Below are positions 55,792 through 64,000 of a stretch of 64,000 bases of DNA, piece by piece. Below the pieces are notes generated by a model. That model was given only the letters and a program-made list of their open reading frames with translations. It was not told where the DNA came from and did not search any database. Position numbers and translations under genes: made by a program. The stretch's first letter is position 1. Each line of letters starts with the position of its first letter. Source of the DNA: DATKEJ01 sp963768715 (GTDB lineage Bacteria; Bacteroidota; Rhodothermia; Rhodothermales; DATKEJ01). The DNA lies in the NCBI GenBank assembly GCA_963768715.1, contig CAVYJC010000007.1, forward strand, positions 186,001 through 250,000, written 5' to 3'.

Positions 55792-58351
55792 GACCATCCA
55801 GCGGCCGTTCCTTCCCGCCGAACAGACTGAATACAAGACCGGTTGCCACGCAGCTGACCACGCCGATGCCGCCGTAGAGATAGGGATGAACGGCAATCAC
55901 ACCGGTAGTCTTGATCAGCCATGGGACGGCCGCACCGACGAAGAGACCTGCCACCGCACCGACACCTGTGGCTCGCCGTGTAAAGATTGCAAGGACAAAG
56001 ACGCCGGCCAGACTGCCGCCGATAAGCCCCAGCACTTCCTGGAAAACATCGAAAATGTACTTGATGTCGAGGCTCCCGATCAGCATCGCCGACCCGGTGG
56101 CGAATACACCGACGATGACCGTGACCCAGCGTGCCAGTCTCAGGAAATAAGTATCAGAAAACCCGGGTCTGAAACGCCGATGTATGTCGTTCACCCAGAC
56201 GGTTGCCACGCTGTTCATTCCACTGTCGAGCGAAGACATAGTAGCGGCAAAGATGGCCGCGATAACGAGTCCCGCGATCCCGAGCGGCAACTCCTGAACG
56301 ATGAACCAAGGCAGGATCTCGTTCACATCGTCCGATGCGATTGCCTGGGGATTATTGTTGTAGAAGACGTAGAGCGCGGTCCCGATGCCGTAGAAGATGA
56401 AAATCGTGGGCAGCGTCAGCCAGGCGTGCGTCCAGATGCTCTTCTGAGCCGCTTTCTCGTCGACGGTCGTAAGGTATCGTTGTACAACCGACTGGTCAGA
56501 CGTAAGAGGAATCATGGTCAGAAAGAACAATCCGACGACGGCGACCCAGAGCGTGAACTCGTCGGCCCCGAATCCGGGATTGTACAGATCCATCTTGCCT
56601 TCGGCCATCCCTTGCGAAACGATGCCCGGGAGTCCGCCCTCGACGCCGTGCCCGGCGAATACCAGGCAGAGGAGACCGCCGCCCATCAGGATGATCACCT
56701 GCAGCACGTCGGTCCAGATCACGGCCTCAATTCCACCCATGACGGTATAGAGCGTGCAGACGACGCCCATTACGCCGATGCACAAGTAGATGTCGATTCC
56801 CGTGACCGCGGATAGCGCGACAGCCGGAAGGAAGAGCACGACGCCCATTCTCCCGAGTTGAAAGAGCATGAAGGAGAGGCCCCCGAGGAGTCTCATGGGC
56901 AGCCCGAATCGTTTCTCGAGGTATTCGTAGGCGGTCGTCACGTGTAGGCGTCGAAAGAACGGGATGTAGCCGTAGGCAACGATCGGAGCCGCCAGAAATG
57001 CCGTAGCCGATCCAACCGCAAAAGCCCAGTTCGTGTCGAAGACAAGCGCCGGAAGCGCCATGAAGGTGATCGCGCTCAGTTGGGTGCCAAAAACGCTGAG
57101 ACCGGCAGCCCACCAGGGAATACGCCGGCCGGCGAGGAAGAAATCCTCCGTGCCGTGCTCCTTCTTCGACAGATAGAATCCCATCCCAATGAGAAGCAGC
57201 AGGTAGACGATCAGCACGGCCCAGTTCATGACGCCGAAGCGGACCTTCGTTCCGAGCCGGTAAACGTCTGGCGATCTTACGCCGGGCGATTTCTCACCGT
57301 TCGGTATGATCCAATCGCCGTTCCATCGGACCGTCGGCGCGGTCACGCGCGAGGCTCCTTCCGGCATCTGCCCCAGTTCGACCCACTCGTCCCTTCCCGA
57401 GTGGTATCCCAGAACGCGCGTATTAAACTCGGGATACGTCGGCATGTCCGTGTGGGCGGCCATCTCGGTCGTGATTCCCCCCAGGAGCAGCAGGTGCGCC
57501 TGTCCGACCACCGGCGCCGGGCTCGGCGCAGCCACGGCGGCGCGCGGCATTTCCGGAAGCGTCTCCCAGTGACCTTCCGTGATGAGATCCCCTGGAATAA
57601 ATCGATAGGCATCCGTGAGAAGAGGGAGGACCTGCACGCCGGACACATTTCCTTTCTCATCCGTTGCCGGTTCAATGGCCCGACCGCTCATCAGGTAGAA
57701 AGCGCCATGGATACTCCCGGCGACGGGCTGCATGCGAGCCGGTCCGGGCCAAGAGGGCAGCTGCTTCCATTGGCCGGCCGGTCCCTCACTCAGGTCGAGC
57801 GCGAAGAATGCGTTGGAAGCGGACGGTGCGGTCGGACTTTCCATTCCGCCACCAACGAAGACCACGTCGCCCACAAGTGCGCCACCCATATCGGCGAGCG
57901 GTATCGGCAGGGACGGCATATCCTCGATGACGACCGCTCCGCCATCCCAAAAGAGACGATATACCAGCCGCGAGTTGACCGTTCCGTCACTGCCGCCGAT
58001 GATCACGACACCGTCCCCGTAGGTGACTGAAACACCGTAGGCCAGAGGATCGGGTAAGCGCTGATCAGCGAGTTTCCAATCGCCGGCCGGAGTCTGCAGA
58101 ACGTAGATGTTGTCGTACCAGGCCTTCTGGCCGCCCTCCCACGGGAGCCCGTCCGGGAAATTCGCGCCTCCCGCGGCGATGAGTGCGCCGTTCGAAACCC
58201 CAGCAAACATGCCGGCAAAACCGGAGGAGTCGGGCAAAGCAGGCAGTTTGGACCAGACAAGCGGATTGTCCTGCTGGGCGGAGGCGCCGGCCGTAAAGGC
58301 GAAAGCGATCGTGAATGCAGCGAGGATTCGGATCAGCGGAAGGGACTTCAT
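55730..58351 (-). CDS. Fused kelch-type mutarotase (NanM-like) and sodium:solute symporter
   Basis: An 873-residue fusion. After a signal peptide (residues 1-25), residues 30-370 are a kelch propeller (repeats FAGVSNGALIAAGG, VSVTYGDGVVIIGGSDG, GALVGDVVFVGGGME) like N-acetylneuraminate mutarotase. From about residue 378, thirteen membrane segments form an SSS symporter (GTQLSAITFMALPALVFDTNWAFAVGS, TSDQSVVQRYLTT). The mutarotase would sit in the periplasm, converting alpha to beta sialic acid at the transporter mouth. The start overlaps the nanA stop by four bases. Such fusions are known in planctomycetes, Verrucomicrobia and FCB bacteria. Confidence 0.93.
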   Translation of the reverse strand: MKSLPLIRILAAFTIAFAFTAGASAQQDNPLVWSKLPALPDSSGFAGMFAGVSNGALIAAGGANFPDGLPWEGGQKAWYDNIYVLQTPAGDWKLADQRLPDPLAYGVSVTYGDGVVIIGGSDGTVNSRLVYRLFWDGGAVVIEDMPSLPIPLADMGGALVGDVVFVGGGMESPTAPSASNAFFALDLSEGPAGQWKQLPSWPGPARMQPVAGSIHGAFYLMSGRAIEPATDEKGNVSGVQVLPLLTDAYRFIPGDLITEGHWETLPEMPRAAVAAPSPAPVVGQAHLLLLGGITTEMAAHTDMPTYPEFNTRVLGYHSGRDEWVELGQMPEGASRVTAPTVRWNGDWIIPNGEKSPGVRSPDVYRLGTKVRFGVMNWAVLIVYLLLLIGMGFYLSKKEHGTEDFFLAGRRIPWWAAGLSVFGTQLSAITFMALPALVFDTNWAFAVGSATAFLAAPIVAYGYIPFFRRLHVTTAYEYLEKRFGLPMRLLGGLSFMLFQLGRMGVVLFLPAVALSAVTGIDIYLCIGVMGVVCTLYTVMGGIEAVIWTDVLQVIILMGGGLLCLVFAGHGVEGGLPGIVSQGMAEGKMDLYNPGFGADEFTLWVAVVGLFFLTMIPLTSDQSVVQRYLTTVDEKAAQKSIWTHAWLTLPTIFIFYGIGTALYVFYNNNPQAIASDDVNEILPWFIVQELPLGIAGLVIAAIFAATMSSLDSGMNSVATVWVNDIHRRFRPGFSDTYFLRLARWVTVIVGVFATGSAMLIGSLDIKYIFDVFQEVLGLIGGSLAGVFVLAIFTRRATGVGAVAGLFVGAAVPWLIKTTGVIAVHPYLYGGIGVVSCVATGLVFSLFGGKERPLDGLTLWTRTAQASAQNGTGERR

Positions 58352-59262
58352 GACACCGAACCAGGTGCCGCATCATCCACGGATTTCAGTATGCGCGATA
58401 CCTCCGCATCCTCCCACACGTAGCTACTCGAGCCGAGCGGAGCTCGGGCGGGGCCGACGTCGACGTCGAAACGCAGCCGGAGAGCGGCGCGCATGAATCC
58501 CCAGGCATCGAATACGGTGTCGAATATCCCCTTGCGGAAAGCGTGCATGAACGAGACCGCCTCGTTGACTCGCCCCGTCATGGTCGCATCACGAGCCAGA
58601 GCACAGGCCCGCGGCCAGACGTTGTAGTAGGTGCCGATGGCCGCCTTGGCGCCGCTCAGGACCGCCTGGCACATAAGCTCATCCGCCCCGGAATAGATCT
58701 CGATTTGGCGCCCAATTTTGGCGTGTAGATCCGCCATCGCGTGCATGTCCCGTGAGGTCATCTTGATGCCCGCAATATTGGGCAGACTGAGAAGCCGGTC
58801 GCCGTAGGCCGCGGCTCCCTGCGCCATACCGGACGCCCCGTCGAAGTGATAGACGACGAACGGCAGGTCCGTGGCGCCGGCTATACCCTCGTAGTGACGG
58901 AAGACGATATCGGTAAGTCCGCCTCCAATCACGGGAGCAATCGCCGATACGCCGTCGATACCGCACGATGCGGCGTGTCTCGCGAGGCGAATTCCCTCGT
59001 CCGTTGTGACCGCGCCTACGTGGGCAACGACCGGAATGCGCCCAGCGACCTCATCCGCCACTGTCTCGGCGATAGCCCGCCGCGTTGCCTCCGGAAGCAT
59101 GATGCCCTGTCCGGTGGATCCGAGAATGTAGAGGCCTGGAACGTCCTCAGTAAGCATCGCGCGAACAAGCGCGCGCGTGGCGGCGACATTTGCTTCGCCC
59201 GATTCGGTCAGCGGTGACACCAGGGCGGGAATGACGCCGGAGAAGGAGAAAGAGTCTGACAT
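58348..59262 (-). CDS. nanA: N-acetylneuraminate lyase-type DHDPS family aldolase
   Basis: A 304-residue class I aldolase. GSTGQG (residues 48-53) binds the carboxylate, Y138 (FVVYHFDG) and the Schiff-base lysine K167 (NIAGIKMTS) are at positions close to Y137/K165 of E. coli NanA. The C-terminal 40 residues are longer than in DapA. Family members also split other keto-acids, but the operon with a NanM-SSS fusion strongly supports sialic acid cleavage to ManNAc and pyruvate. It is the first gene of the pair. The AGE epimerase at 30.9 kb could act next. Confidence 0.88.
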   Translation of the reverse strand: MSDSFSFSGVIPALVSPLTESGEANVAATRALVRAMLTEDVPGLYILGSTGQGIMLPEATRRAIAETVADEVAGRIPVVAHVGAVTTDEGIRLARHAASCGIDGVSAIAPVIGGGLTDIVFRHYEGIAGATDLPFVVYHFDGASGMAQGAAAYGDRLLSLPNIAGIKMTSRDMHAMADLHAKIGRQIEIYSGADELMCQAVLSGAKAAIGTYYNVWPRACALARDATMTGRVNEAVSFMHAFRKGIFDTVFDAWGFMRAALRLRFDVDVGPARAPLGSSSYVWEDAEVSRILKSVDDAAPGSVS

Positions 59263-59282
59263 GTCGGAAGATGAGGCGTGGG

Positions 59283-59338
59283 AAATTCAGAAATCAAAAT
59301 TCAAAACGCAAAATTGAGTCCGTGGTCCGTGGTCCGTG
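59283..59338. repeat. Heptamer array with unit switch (AAATTCA to GTCCGTG), 8 units
   Basis: AAATTCA, GAAATCA, AAATTCA, AAACGCA, AAATTGA, then GTCCGTG three times, with no break of register. GTCCGTG is the reverse complement of the CACGGAC word at 10031-10079. It lies upstream of nanA. Confidence 0.88.
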
Positions 59339-59440
59339 GTCGTCTTGAGAAACTCCCGGGTGTCTCTCAAAGGCACTGCCGCAAAGTATGCGCCGCCCAC
59401 GAAACCAGCTACGACACGTTTCACGACCATACTGAGCAAC

Positions 59441-59503
59441 AATTCCCAATTCCCAATTCCCAATTCCTAATTCCTAATTCCTAATTCCTAATTCCTAATT
59501 CTT
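59441..59503. repeat. Heptamer array (AATTCCC/AATTCCT), 9 units
   Basis: AATTCCC three times, AATTCCT five times, AATTCTT. The array includes the stop codon of the DUF4403 gene at 59495-59497 and continues beyond it. Confidence 0.95.
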
Positions 59504-60942
59504 TACAACTTCCCCCAGTCTCCGGATCCTTGCCGCCATCGTGCCGCGAACGAACACGTCCACATTGATACCGTCTTCCGTCAGATAGATGCCACCGGGC
59601 GTGATGTCGGAGACGACGCCGTTGAGCACGATGTGCTTGCCCAGCGCCCGGTCGGTGAGGACTTTCGAGATCTCGTCGCTCACCCGATCGATTTCGGCGC
59701 CGATGGGAAATCGGAGCTGTTCGCGCGTCTGGTCGAGAAACGTACCGTGAAAGAACCAGTCGGCTGCGTGTGCAAGGGCATCTCTGGAATTGAGGTCGTA
59801 GTCCAGCGAATCGATGCTCGCCGTCCGCGAAACGGGGTCGTATGCCGGTACGCCTCGCAGATAAACCGTGCCTTCGACACCCATGAGTGACTGGGCAATC
59901 TTGGCCTGGAAATCCAGGCGCGCTATCACCGCCGCACCATTGGCGTAAAGGTCGACGGAATGGATCGTCACCGTGACGTTGTCATCAACCGCCAGCGGCC
60001 TTCCTCCCAACGATTGAAAGAACAGCTTCTTCGCTTCATCATAGGTGATCGTCACCGGCACGTGCATCTGAAAATCGCCGAGATTCCTGTCGGACAATGA
60101 GTCGGGGAACGGCACGAGCGGCGGAAGCGTGTCCTGAGGCACGTCTGGGGGGCGTTGGCCAAGCACCGTTTCGAATTCCGCTTCGACGCTCAGTCCGACC
60201 ATAAACGTGTCGGGTTCGCTGACCGCCTGCCTGAAGTAGGTCCCGACCGGTCTAATCATCAGCCACGCCGGAGGCTCGGATCGAATCTGGATGGGATCGC
60301 CGATGCTGTCCCAGATCTTGTCGGCTTCCTTTCGAAGATTCACCTGCTCCTCGATGATCTTGTCGATTTTGGGAGCCACCTTCACGAGTTGATCGCGGAG
60401 GGCATTCTCCGCTTTGCCCGCAAGCCCGATTTTGATTCCGACGAGGGTGATATACGGCGGTTCCTGCCACCTAAAATCACCGGTCGTCTCCGCTTCCGTG
60501 GCCCAGTCTTCATTGAGCGTCAGGCTTGTCACGGAGCGGATCGTGAGCGTGGTTTCGAAAGGTCGCCAGATACCGGGCGGCAGTCGAACACGTCCCGATG
60601 CACGAATCGGCACCCGGTTCTCGATGGATCCCTTGTAAGTTCGGGTCCGGATCGGGCCGTCTCGCCTGATGTCGATGTCCATCTTAATGGGGAAGATGCC
60701 TCCGCGTATGCGCTCGTCGCGCGCGCTGTAGAGGCTGTCGGGCACTGCGTCGTTGACGAGAGCGCCGACCTCACTGATTGGTATTTCGATGGGAATGAAG
60801 ACTGTCGATCGCCCGGAGGGGCGTTCGTGCACGGCCAGCGCAATCCTCGGAGGTGCATCCGGCCGGATGTCTGAAGAACATTGACAGCCCGCCGAGAGCG
60901 CAAGAGAGGATATCCTGCCGCTGCCAGAAATTGACGGTACAT
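59495..60942 (-). CDS. DUF4403 lipoprotein (N-terminal frameshift)
   Basis: Open from 60832 as a 445-residue DUF4403 protein: FIPIEIPISEVGALVNDAVP at the start of the domain, two repeated barrels-like halves, and the C-terminal ITPGGIYLTEDGINVDVFVRG. Upstream of the GTG, codons continue as LALSAGCQCSSDIRPDAPPRIALAV, a lipobox followed by a linker. One frame off, ATG at 60942 starts MYRQFLAAAGYP; a single indel near 60912 joins them into a lipoprotein signal. DUF4403 function is unknown; members are cell-envelope lipoproteins. Stop lies inside a heptamer array. Confidence 0.85.
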
Positions 60943-61111
60943 GTTGGTACGGGCTTCGCTCAAATTACCGAGGCAACGGAGAGACGACGCCATAATCATC
61001 TCTGCGCTGGAGGTTGTCTCACCGTACGAAGTTATGCCCAACTGGTTTTCCCTTGAAATACGGATTGCTATTGGAGTGCCGTTGCATCCAAGAGAAGCAT
61101 CTGCACCCGAC

Positions 61112-61139
61112 GAAGCACGTCGCACCAAGCACCTGGCAC
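61112..61139. repeat. Heptamer array (GAAGCAC/CAAGCAC), 4 units
   Basis: GAAGCAC, GTCGCAC, CAAGCAC, CTGGCAC, ending 2 bases after the stop codon of the gene below (minus strand). CAAGCAC is related to the reverse complement of GCTTGGT at 36910. Confidence 0.65.
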
Positions 61140-61141
61140 GT

Positions 61142-62692
61142 TCAAAGCGTTTCAGACGCCGATCGGTTGTTCTCGAGCGATTCGAGTTGTTGCGACAGGC
61201 GCTTGATTTCCCTTTCGTGCCTGGTCAGAATGGCCGAAACGGCCGGACCGAGATCGAGTCCCACCTCAAGGATTACCTCGCGCTTGCCGCCTGGCTCGTC
61301 CGAAACCTTCCAGACGCGTCCCGCGATGCGCCCCAGTTGGCTCACAGACAAGTCACGCGGGGCAATTGCGATACCTGATCCGTCGCTCCTCCCCGAGTCC
61401 ACGACGTAGTCGCCAACCGCGACTGGACCGTCTACTTGTACCGGCACCTGTCCGACGAAGGCAACTGTCGCAAAACGATCCCGGGGTTCATCGGAGGGCA
61501 TATTGCCGAGCACGGAGGGTCGTCCGGTGATGACCATGATGCGTTCGGCGCCACGGGTTTGGAGCGATGCCTCGCCGGCCGTGATGCCGACGATCTGTCC
61601 GGCGGCCACGTGGTCAACCCCAGGTGCGAGCGGGAGGTACTCTCCATAGTCCGCCCCCGAAGTGTTGTAGGTGACGGAGCCACTGTTTGCTTCGACCTGC
61701 CCGATGAGGCCGCCGCCGTCGAAGAATCCTATAAAGTTGGCCGCGGCGCCCGGATTCGAGTTGCCGACACGAAGCGCGAGCACATCCGCGCTCGTGCCGG
61801 TCGACACGTTATCGATCAGCGTCACATAGTTGGTGACGACGTCGCCGCCAGAGTTGATGTCGTCGACGACGTGAAGTCGCGCGACCGGGACGTCCTCGCC
61901 GATTCCCACGTTTCCCCCGCCGTTAACGAGCGAGACGTCATTGGCCACGGTGAAATTGAGATACAGCGCTCCCCCGTCCCGCTCGATCTGATTGGCGTCG
62001 AAGACGATGCCGTTGCCTTCGCTTCCAATCAGGAGGCCGGCGTTGGCGTGCACGATCCCGCTGCCACTATTGATATTCCCGGGGGGGACGAACTGAACCT
62101 TACCGGGCGGCGTCGTTGCGCCCACTCCCAACCTCCCGGAAACGTATTGATTGCTGTGTACCTCAACGCCGTTGATGTTGCTGCTCACGTAAAGGACGTC
62201 GCCCTTGGTGGGGATGTTGACGACGAAGCGATCCTTGATCAGCGCTTCCGTGTTGAAAGTCCACTTCTTGGGACTGGTCGAATACTCCGCCTCGCGAAGG
62301 CCCAGGGCATATGGCGCCGCACCGAGCTGGACCCTTGGCGTCATCTCGTCTTCGTGGTCCGGATCGACCGTGATGCCCAGCCATAGAGGGCTGCTGAACC
62401 CCACGAAATTCAGCAGATCGTGTGTCCCTATCAACGTGTCGAAGCGCCCATTGACCGTCGTGATCGGCTTCGTTTCATCCCAAATCAGCGTCCCGTTCGA
62501 GGCGGCGTTCCACAGGGAGAGCTTGACGGTGTAGGTGTCGTCGGGGAGCACGACGCCCGAATCGTCTGTCAGGACGCCCTGGAATGGAATTTTGTACGGC
62601 ACCTGGGCCGACGAAACGTTCGTCAGCATCAGAACGAAGAGGATGGCCGTGGCGAAAGCGGCAGAGCGCGGGTGGATGGATGGCGCTGGCAT
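61142..62692 (-). CDS. Exported surface protein with C-terminal coiled coil, unknown function
   Basis: A 516-residue exported protein: signal (AAFATAILFVLMLTNVSSAQ), an N-terminal domain VPYKIPFQGVLTDDSGVVLPDDTYTVKLSLWNAASNGTL...TVNGRFDTLIGT...PLWLGITVDPDHEDEMTPRVQLGAAPYA, seen in many FCB exported proteins with tail-fibre-like middles, a glycine-rich centre (LGVGATTPPGKVQFV, GGGNVGIGEDVPVARLHV) and a final heptad coiled coil (ILTRHEREIKRLSQQLESLENN). The start at 62692 excludes residues translated from heptamer repeats. No T9SS domain. Surface role is inferred. Confidence 0.75.
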   Translation of the reverse strand: MPAPSIHPRSAAFATAILFVLMLTNVSSAQVPYKIPFQGVLTDDSGVVLPDDTYTVKLSLWNAASNGTLIWDETKPITTVNGRFDTLIGTHDLLNFVGFSSPLWLGITVDPDHEDEMTPRVQLGAAPYALGLREAEYSTSPKKWTFNTEALIKDRFVVNIPTKGDVLYVSSNINGVEVHSNQYVSGRLGVGATTPPGKVQFVPPGNINSGSGIVHANAGLLIGSEGNGIVFDANQIERDGGALYLNFTVANDVSLVNGGGNVGIGEDVPVARLHVVDDINSGGDVVTNYVTLIDNVSTGTSADVLALRVGNSNPGAAANFIGFFDGGGLIGQVEANSGSVTYNTSGADYGEYLPLAPGVDHVAAGQIVGITAGEASLQTRGAERIMVITGRPSVLGNMPSDEPRDRFATVAFVGQVPVQVDGPVAVGDYVVDSGRSDGSGIAIAPRDLSVSQLGRIAGRVWKVSDEPGGKREVILEVGLDLGPAVSAILTRHEREIKRLSQQLESLENNRSASETL

Positions 62693-62730
62693 TTTGTTCG
62701 GGTTGATTGCTGTCGGCAGGTAGGAGGATA

Positions 62731-62779
62731 ACACCAAATACCAAACTTCGAATACCAAATACCAAACTTCGAGTACCAA
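62731..62779. repeat. Heptamer array (ATACCAA/ACTTCGA), 7 units
   Basis: ACACCAA, ATACCAA, ACTTCGA, ATACCAA, ATACCAA, ACTTCGA, GTACCAA, with a higher-order 21-base period. It is complementary to the array at 62872-62906. Confidence 0.9.
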
Positions 62780-62871
62780 ACATGGCCGTGGTATCTCTCA
62801 GGGAGGTTTGCATGCCCAATGGATGCGGCATCCCATGGATATGTCAACCTCCTGACCGAACGCATTGAACC

Positions 62872-62906
62872 GAAGTTTGGTATTTGAAGTTTGGTGTTTG
62901 AAGTTC
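62872..62906. repeat. Heptamer array (GAAGTTT/GGTATTT), 5 units, inverted partner
   Basis: GAAGTTT, GGTATTT, GAAGTTT, GGTGTTT, GAAGTTC. CCAAACTTC in the array at 62731 pairs with GAAGTTTGG here. Between them, GGAGGTT (62801-62807) can pair with AACCTCC (62846-62852), and GGATGC-G-GCATCC (62821-62833) forms a central stem, so 62731-62906 can fold as one long hairpin. The gap holds no gene. Confidence 0.85.
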
Positions 62907-63005
62907 ACCGCTGCCTCAGTGACGTCTAATTGCAGCCAACAATGTGCACCATCGGCGACTTCGGAAGTAAATTCTTTTCTCCATCAACGACTCATCCGCA
63001 CGTAC

Positions 63006-64000
63006 ATGTCCCCTCGCGCATTGGCCCTCATCGTGGCGCTGTTGCCGATTTCTCAGTTGTGGGCGCAGGTTGCCCCCCATGCCGCTGAACTGGGCTATCC
63101 CTTTATCACGAATTACACCCCGCGCGATTACGAGGCCGAACCCTCGAACTGGGGAGTCCTTCAGGACAACCGCGGCCTCATTTATGTCGCCAACGGCTAC
63201 GGCGTCCTCGAATTTGACGGCGCTACGTGGCGGATGATCGAGCTACCGGATCGGGGCATTGTTCGGTCGCTTGCCATGGACGACAGCGGGACAGTGTACG
63301 TCGGAGGAAGTGGTCAGATCGGTTATCTTGCACCTGACGCCAAGGGCGAAACGCAGTTTGTCTCGTTGCTCGACTACATTCCCGAGGAGCTACGCGATTT
63401 TGCCGACGTTTGGGAGGCGCACGCTACGCCGGACGGAATCTATTTCACGCCGGACAACCATCTCTTTCTTTGGGACGGCCGGACGTTCAAGCACTGGGAG
63501 CCGGAGCATAACTTCCACATTGGTGCGTGGGCCAACGGACACTATTACGTCCGCCAATGGCAAGTGGGGCTCATGCAACTCGACGGGGACTCGCTTGAAT
63601 TGGTGCCGGGAGGCGAACAATTCGCACTTGAGCGTATCTACTCGATCCTTCCGTACGACGAAAATCGGATTCTTGTCGGCACACGGACGCAAGGGTTTCT
63701 CCTCTACGACGGACAGAAGTTTGAGCCGTTCCGCACGGAGGCAGACGACTACATGCGGGAGAATCAGTTGTATCTCCCGGGCGCAATTTTAAATGACGGA
63801 ACCTTCGCTTTCGGAACGTTAACAGGCGGATTGGTCCGGATTGATCGGAAGGGGCGTCTGGTCCAGATCCTGAACACCTCGGTTGGTCTGGGCGACAACA
63901 GCGTCTACTACATCTACCTCGACCGAGCCGGCGATCTCTGGTTGGCACTTAGCGTCGGCATTGCCCACATCGAAACGAGTACGCCCTACCGGTTGATCGA
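63006..64000 (+). CDS. Two-component-regulator propeller protein, N-terminal part (3' end outside window)
   Basis: Open from ATG 63006 to the window edge (at least 331 residues). Signal peptide (LALIVALLPISQLWAQ) then propeller blades: NWGVLQDNRGLIYVANGYGVLEFDGATWRMI, RSLAMDDSGTVYVGGSGQIGYL, IYSILPYDENRILVGTRTQGFLLYDG, TFAFGTLTGGLVRIDRKG, NSVYYIYLDRAGDLWLALSVGIAHIE. These are Reg_prop repeats; full proteins of this kind usually continue with a Y_Y_Y domain, one membrane helix and a histidine kinase or LytTR/LuxR output. The shift between this frame and others is clean. The output domain is unseen. Confidence 0.9.
   Translation, partial: MSPRALALIVALLPISQLWAQVAPHAAELGYPFITNYTPRDYEAEPSNWGVLQDNRGLIYVANGYGVLEFDGATWRMIELPDRGIVRSLAMDDSGTVYVGGSGQIGYLAPDAKGETQFVSLLDYIPEELRDFADVWEAHATPDGIYFTPDNHLFLWDGRTFKHWEPEHNFHIGAWANGHYYVRQWQVGLMQLDGDSLELVPGGEQFALERIYSILPYDENRILVGTRTQGFLLYDGQKFEPFRTEADDYMRENQLYLPGAILNDGTFAFGTLTGGLVRIDRKGRLVQILNTSVGLGDNSVYYIYLDRAGDLWLALSVGIAHIETSTPYRLI

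Noticed and set aside
55718..58030. Long plus-strand frames (365 and 316 codons)
   Set aside because: Antisense shadows of the mutarotase-symporter gene, rich in Arg, Asp and His as expected of mirrored coding DNA.

Overview
The window is a GC-rich chromosomal segment, probably from a member of the Bacteroidota/Rhodothermota-like (FCB) lineages. Supporting evidence is two secreted proteins ending in type IX-secretion (T9SS)-like sorting domains, a PadR/FtsX-permease pair of the kind common in these groups, mostly weak Shine-Dalgarno sequences, and a NanM-SSS fusion and a two-component-regulator propeller protein common there. The osmotic-stress content (glycine-betaine ABC importer, two MscS channels, a cation-chloride-cotransporter-like protein) suits a marine or saline habitat. 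The lineage is an inference. No rRNA, tRNA, CRISPR array, prophage or intact insertion sequence was seen.

Layout. 0-5 kb: propeller protein, small lipoprotein, one-domain asparaginase, pyruvate phosphate dikinase, universal stress protein. 5-18 kb: HGSNAT/NagX-like acetyltransferase (frameshifted), YyaL-type protein, BioY, MetH, ferritin, a cysteine-rich lipoprotein with a small membrane partner, GlnK-AmtB. 18-27 kb: a minus-strand run of HtrA protease, chorismate synthase, LigD, Ku and a TPR protein (bacterial end joining), then an M32 carboxypeptidase. 27-31 kb: DUF5995, PadR with a palindromic operator candidate, and a large FtsX permease. 31-37 kb: AGE epimerase, a three-gene betaine importer, a Tat/T9SS glycosidase-like protein. 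37-44 kb: a heavily frameshifted M2 metallopeptidase, then a T9SS repeat protein followed by two proteins with CX4CH haem-like motifs. 44-54 kb: ZIP, MscS, DUF819, CorA, a four-helix-bundle remnant, and an operon of SLC12-like carrier, DUF432 and MscS. 54-64 kb: DDAH-like enzyme, cytochrome-assembly-like protein, sialic-acid operon (NanA plus fused mutarotase-symporter), DUF4403 lipoprotein, a secreted protein and the start of a sensor propeller protein.

The most unusual signal is not a gene. More than twenty intergenic spots hold degenerate tandem arrays with a strict 7-base period but different units (for example ACTTGGT, GGATGGA, CCACGGA, GATGAGC, AATTCCT, ACCAAAT). Units switch within one array without losing register, related words recur on both strands, and arrays often run into stop codons. 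One pair of inverted arrays flanks a broken four-helix-bundle (bIVP/Avd-like) gene, and two short elements of about 250 bp with terminal inverted repeats lie in similar gaps.

A second window-wide feature is frameshifts. About a dozen genes keep full homology but change frame, with no clear in-frame nonsense codons, clustered mainly between 33 and 49 kb. This looks more like consensus indel errors than gene decay, but the sequence alone cannot decide.
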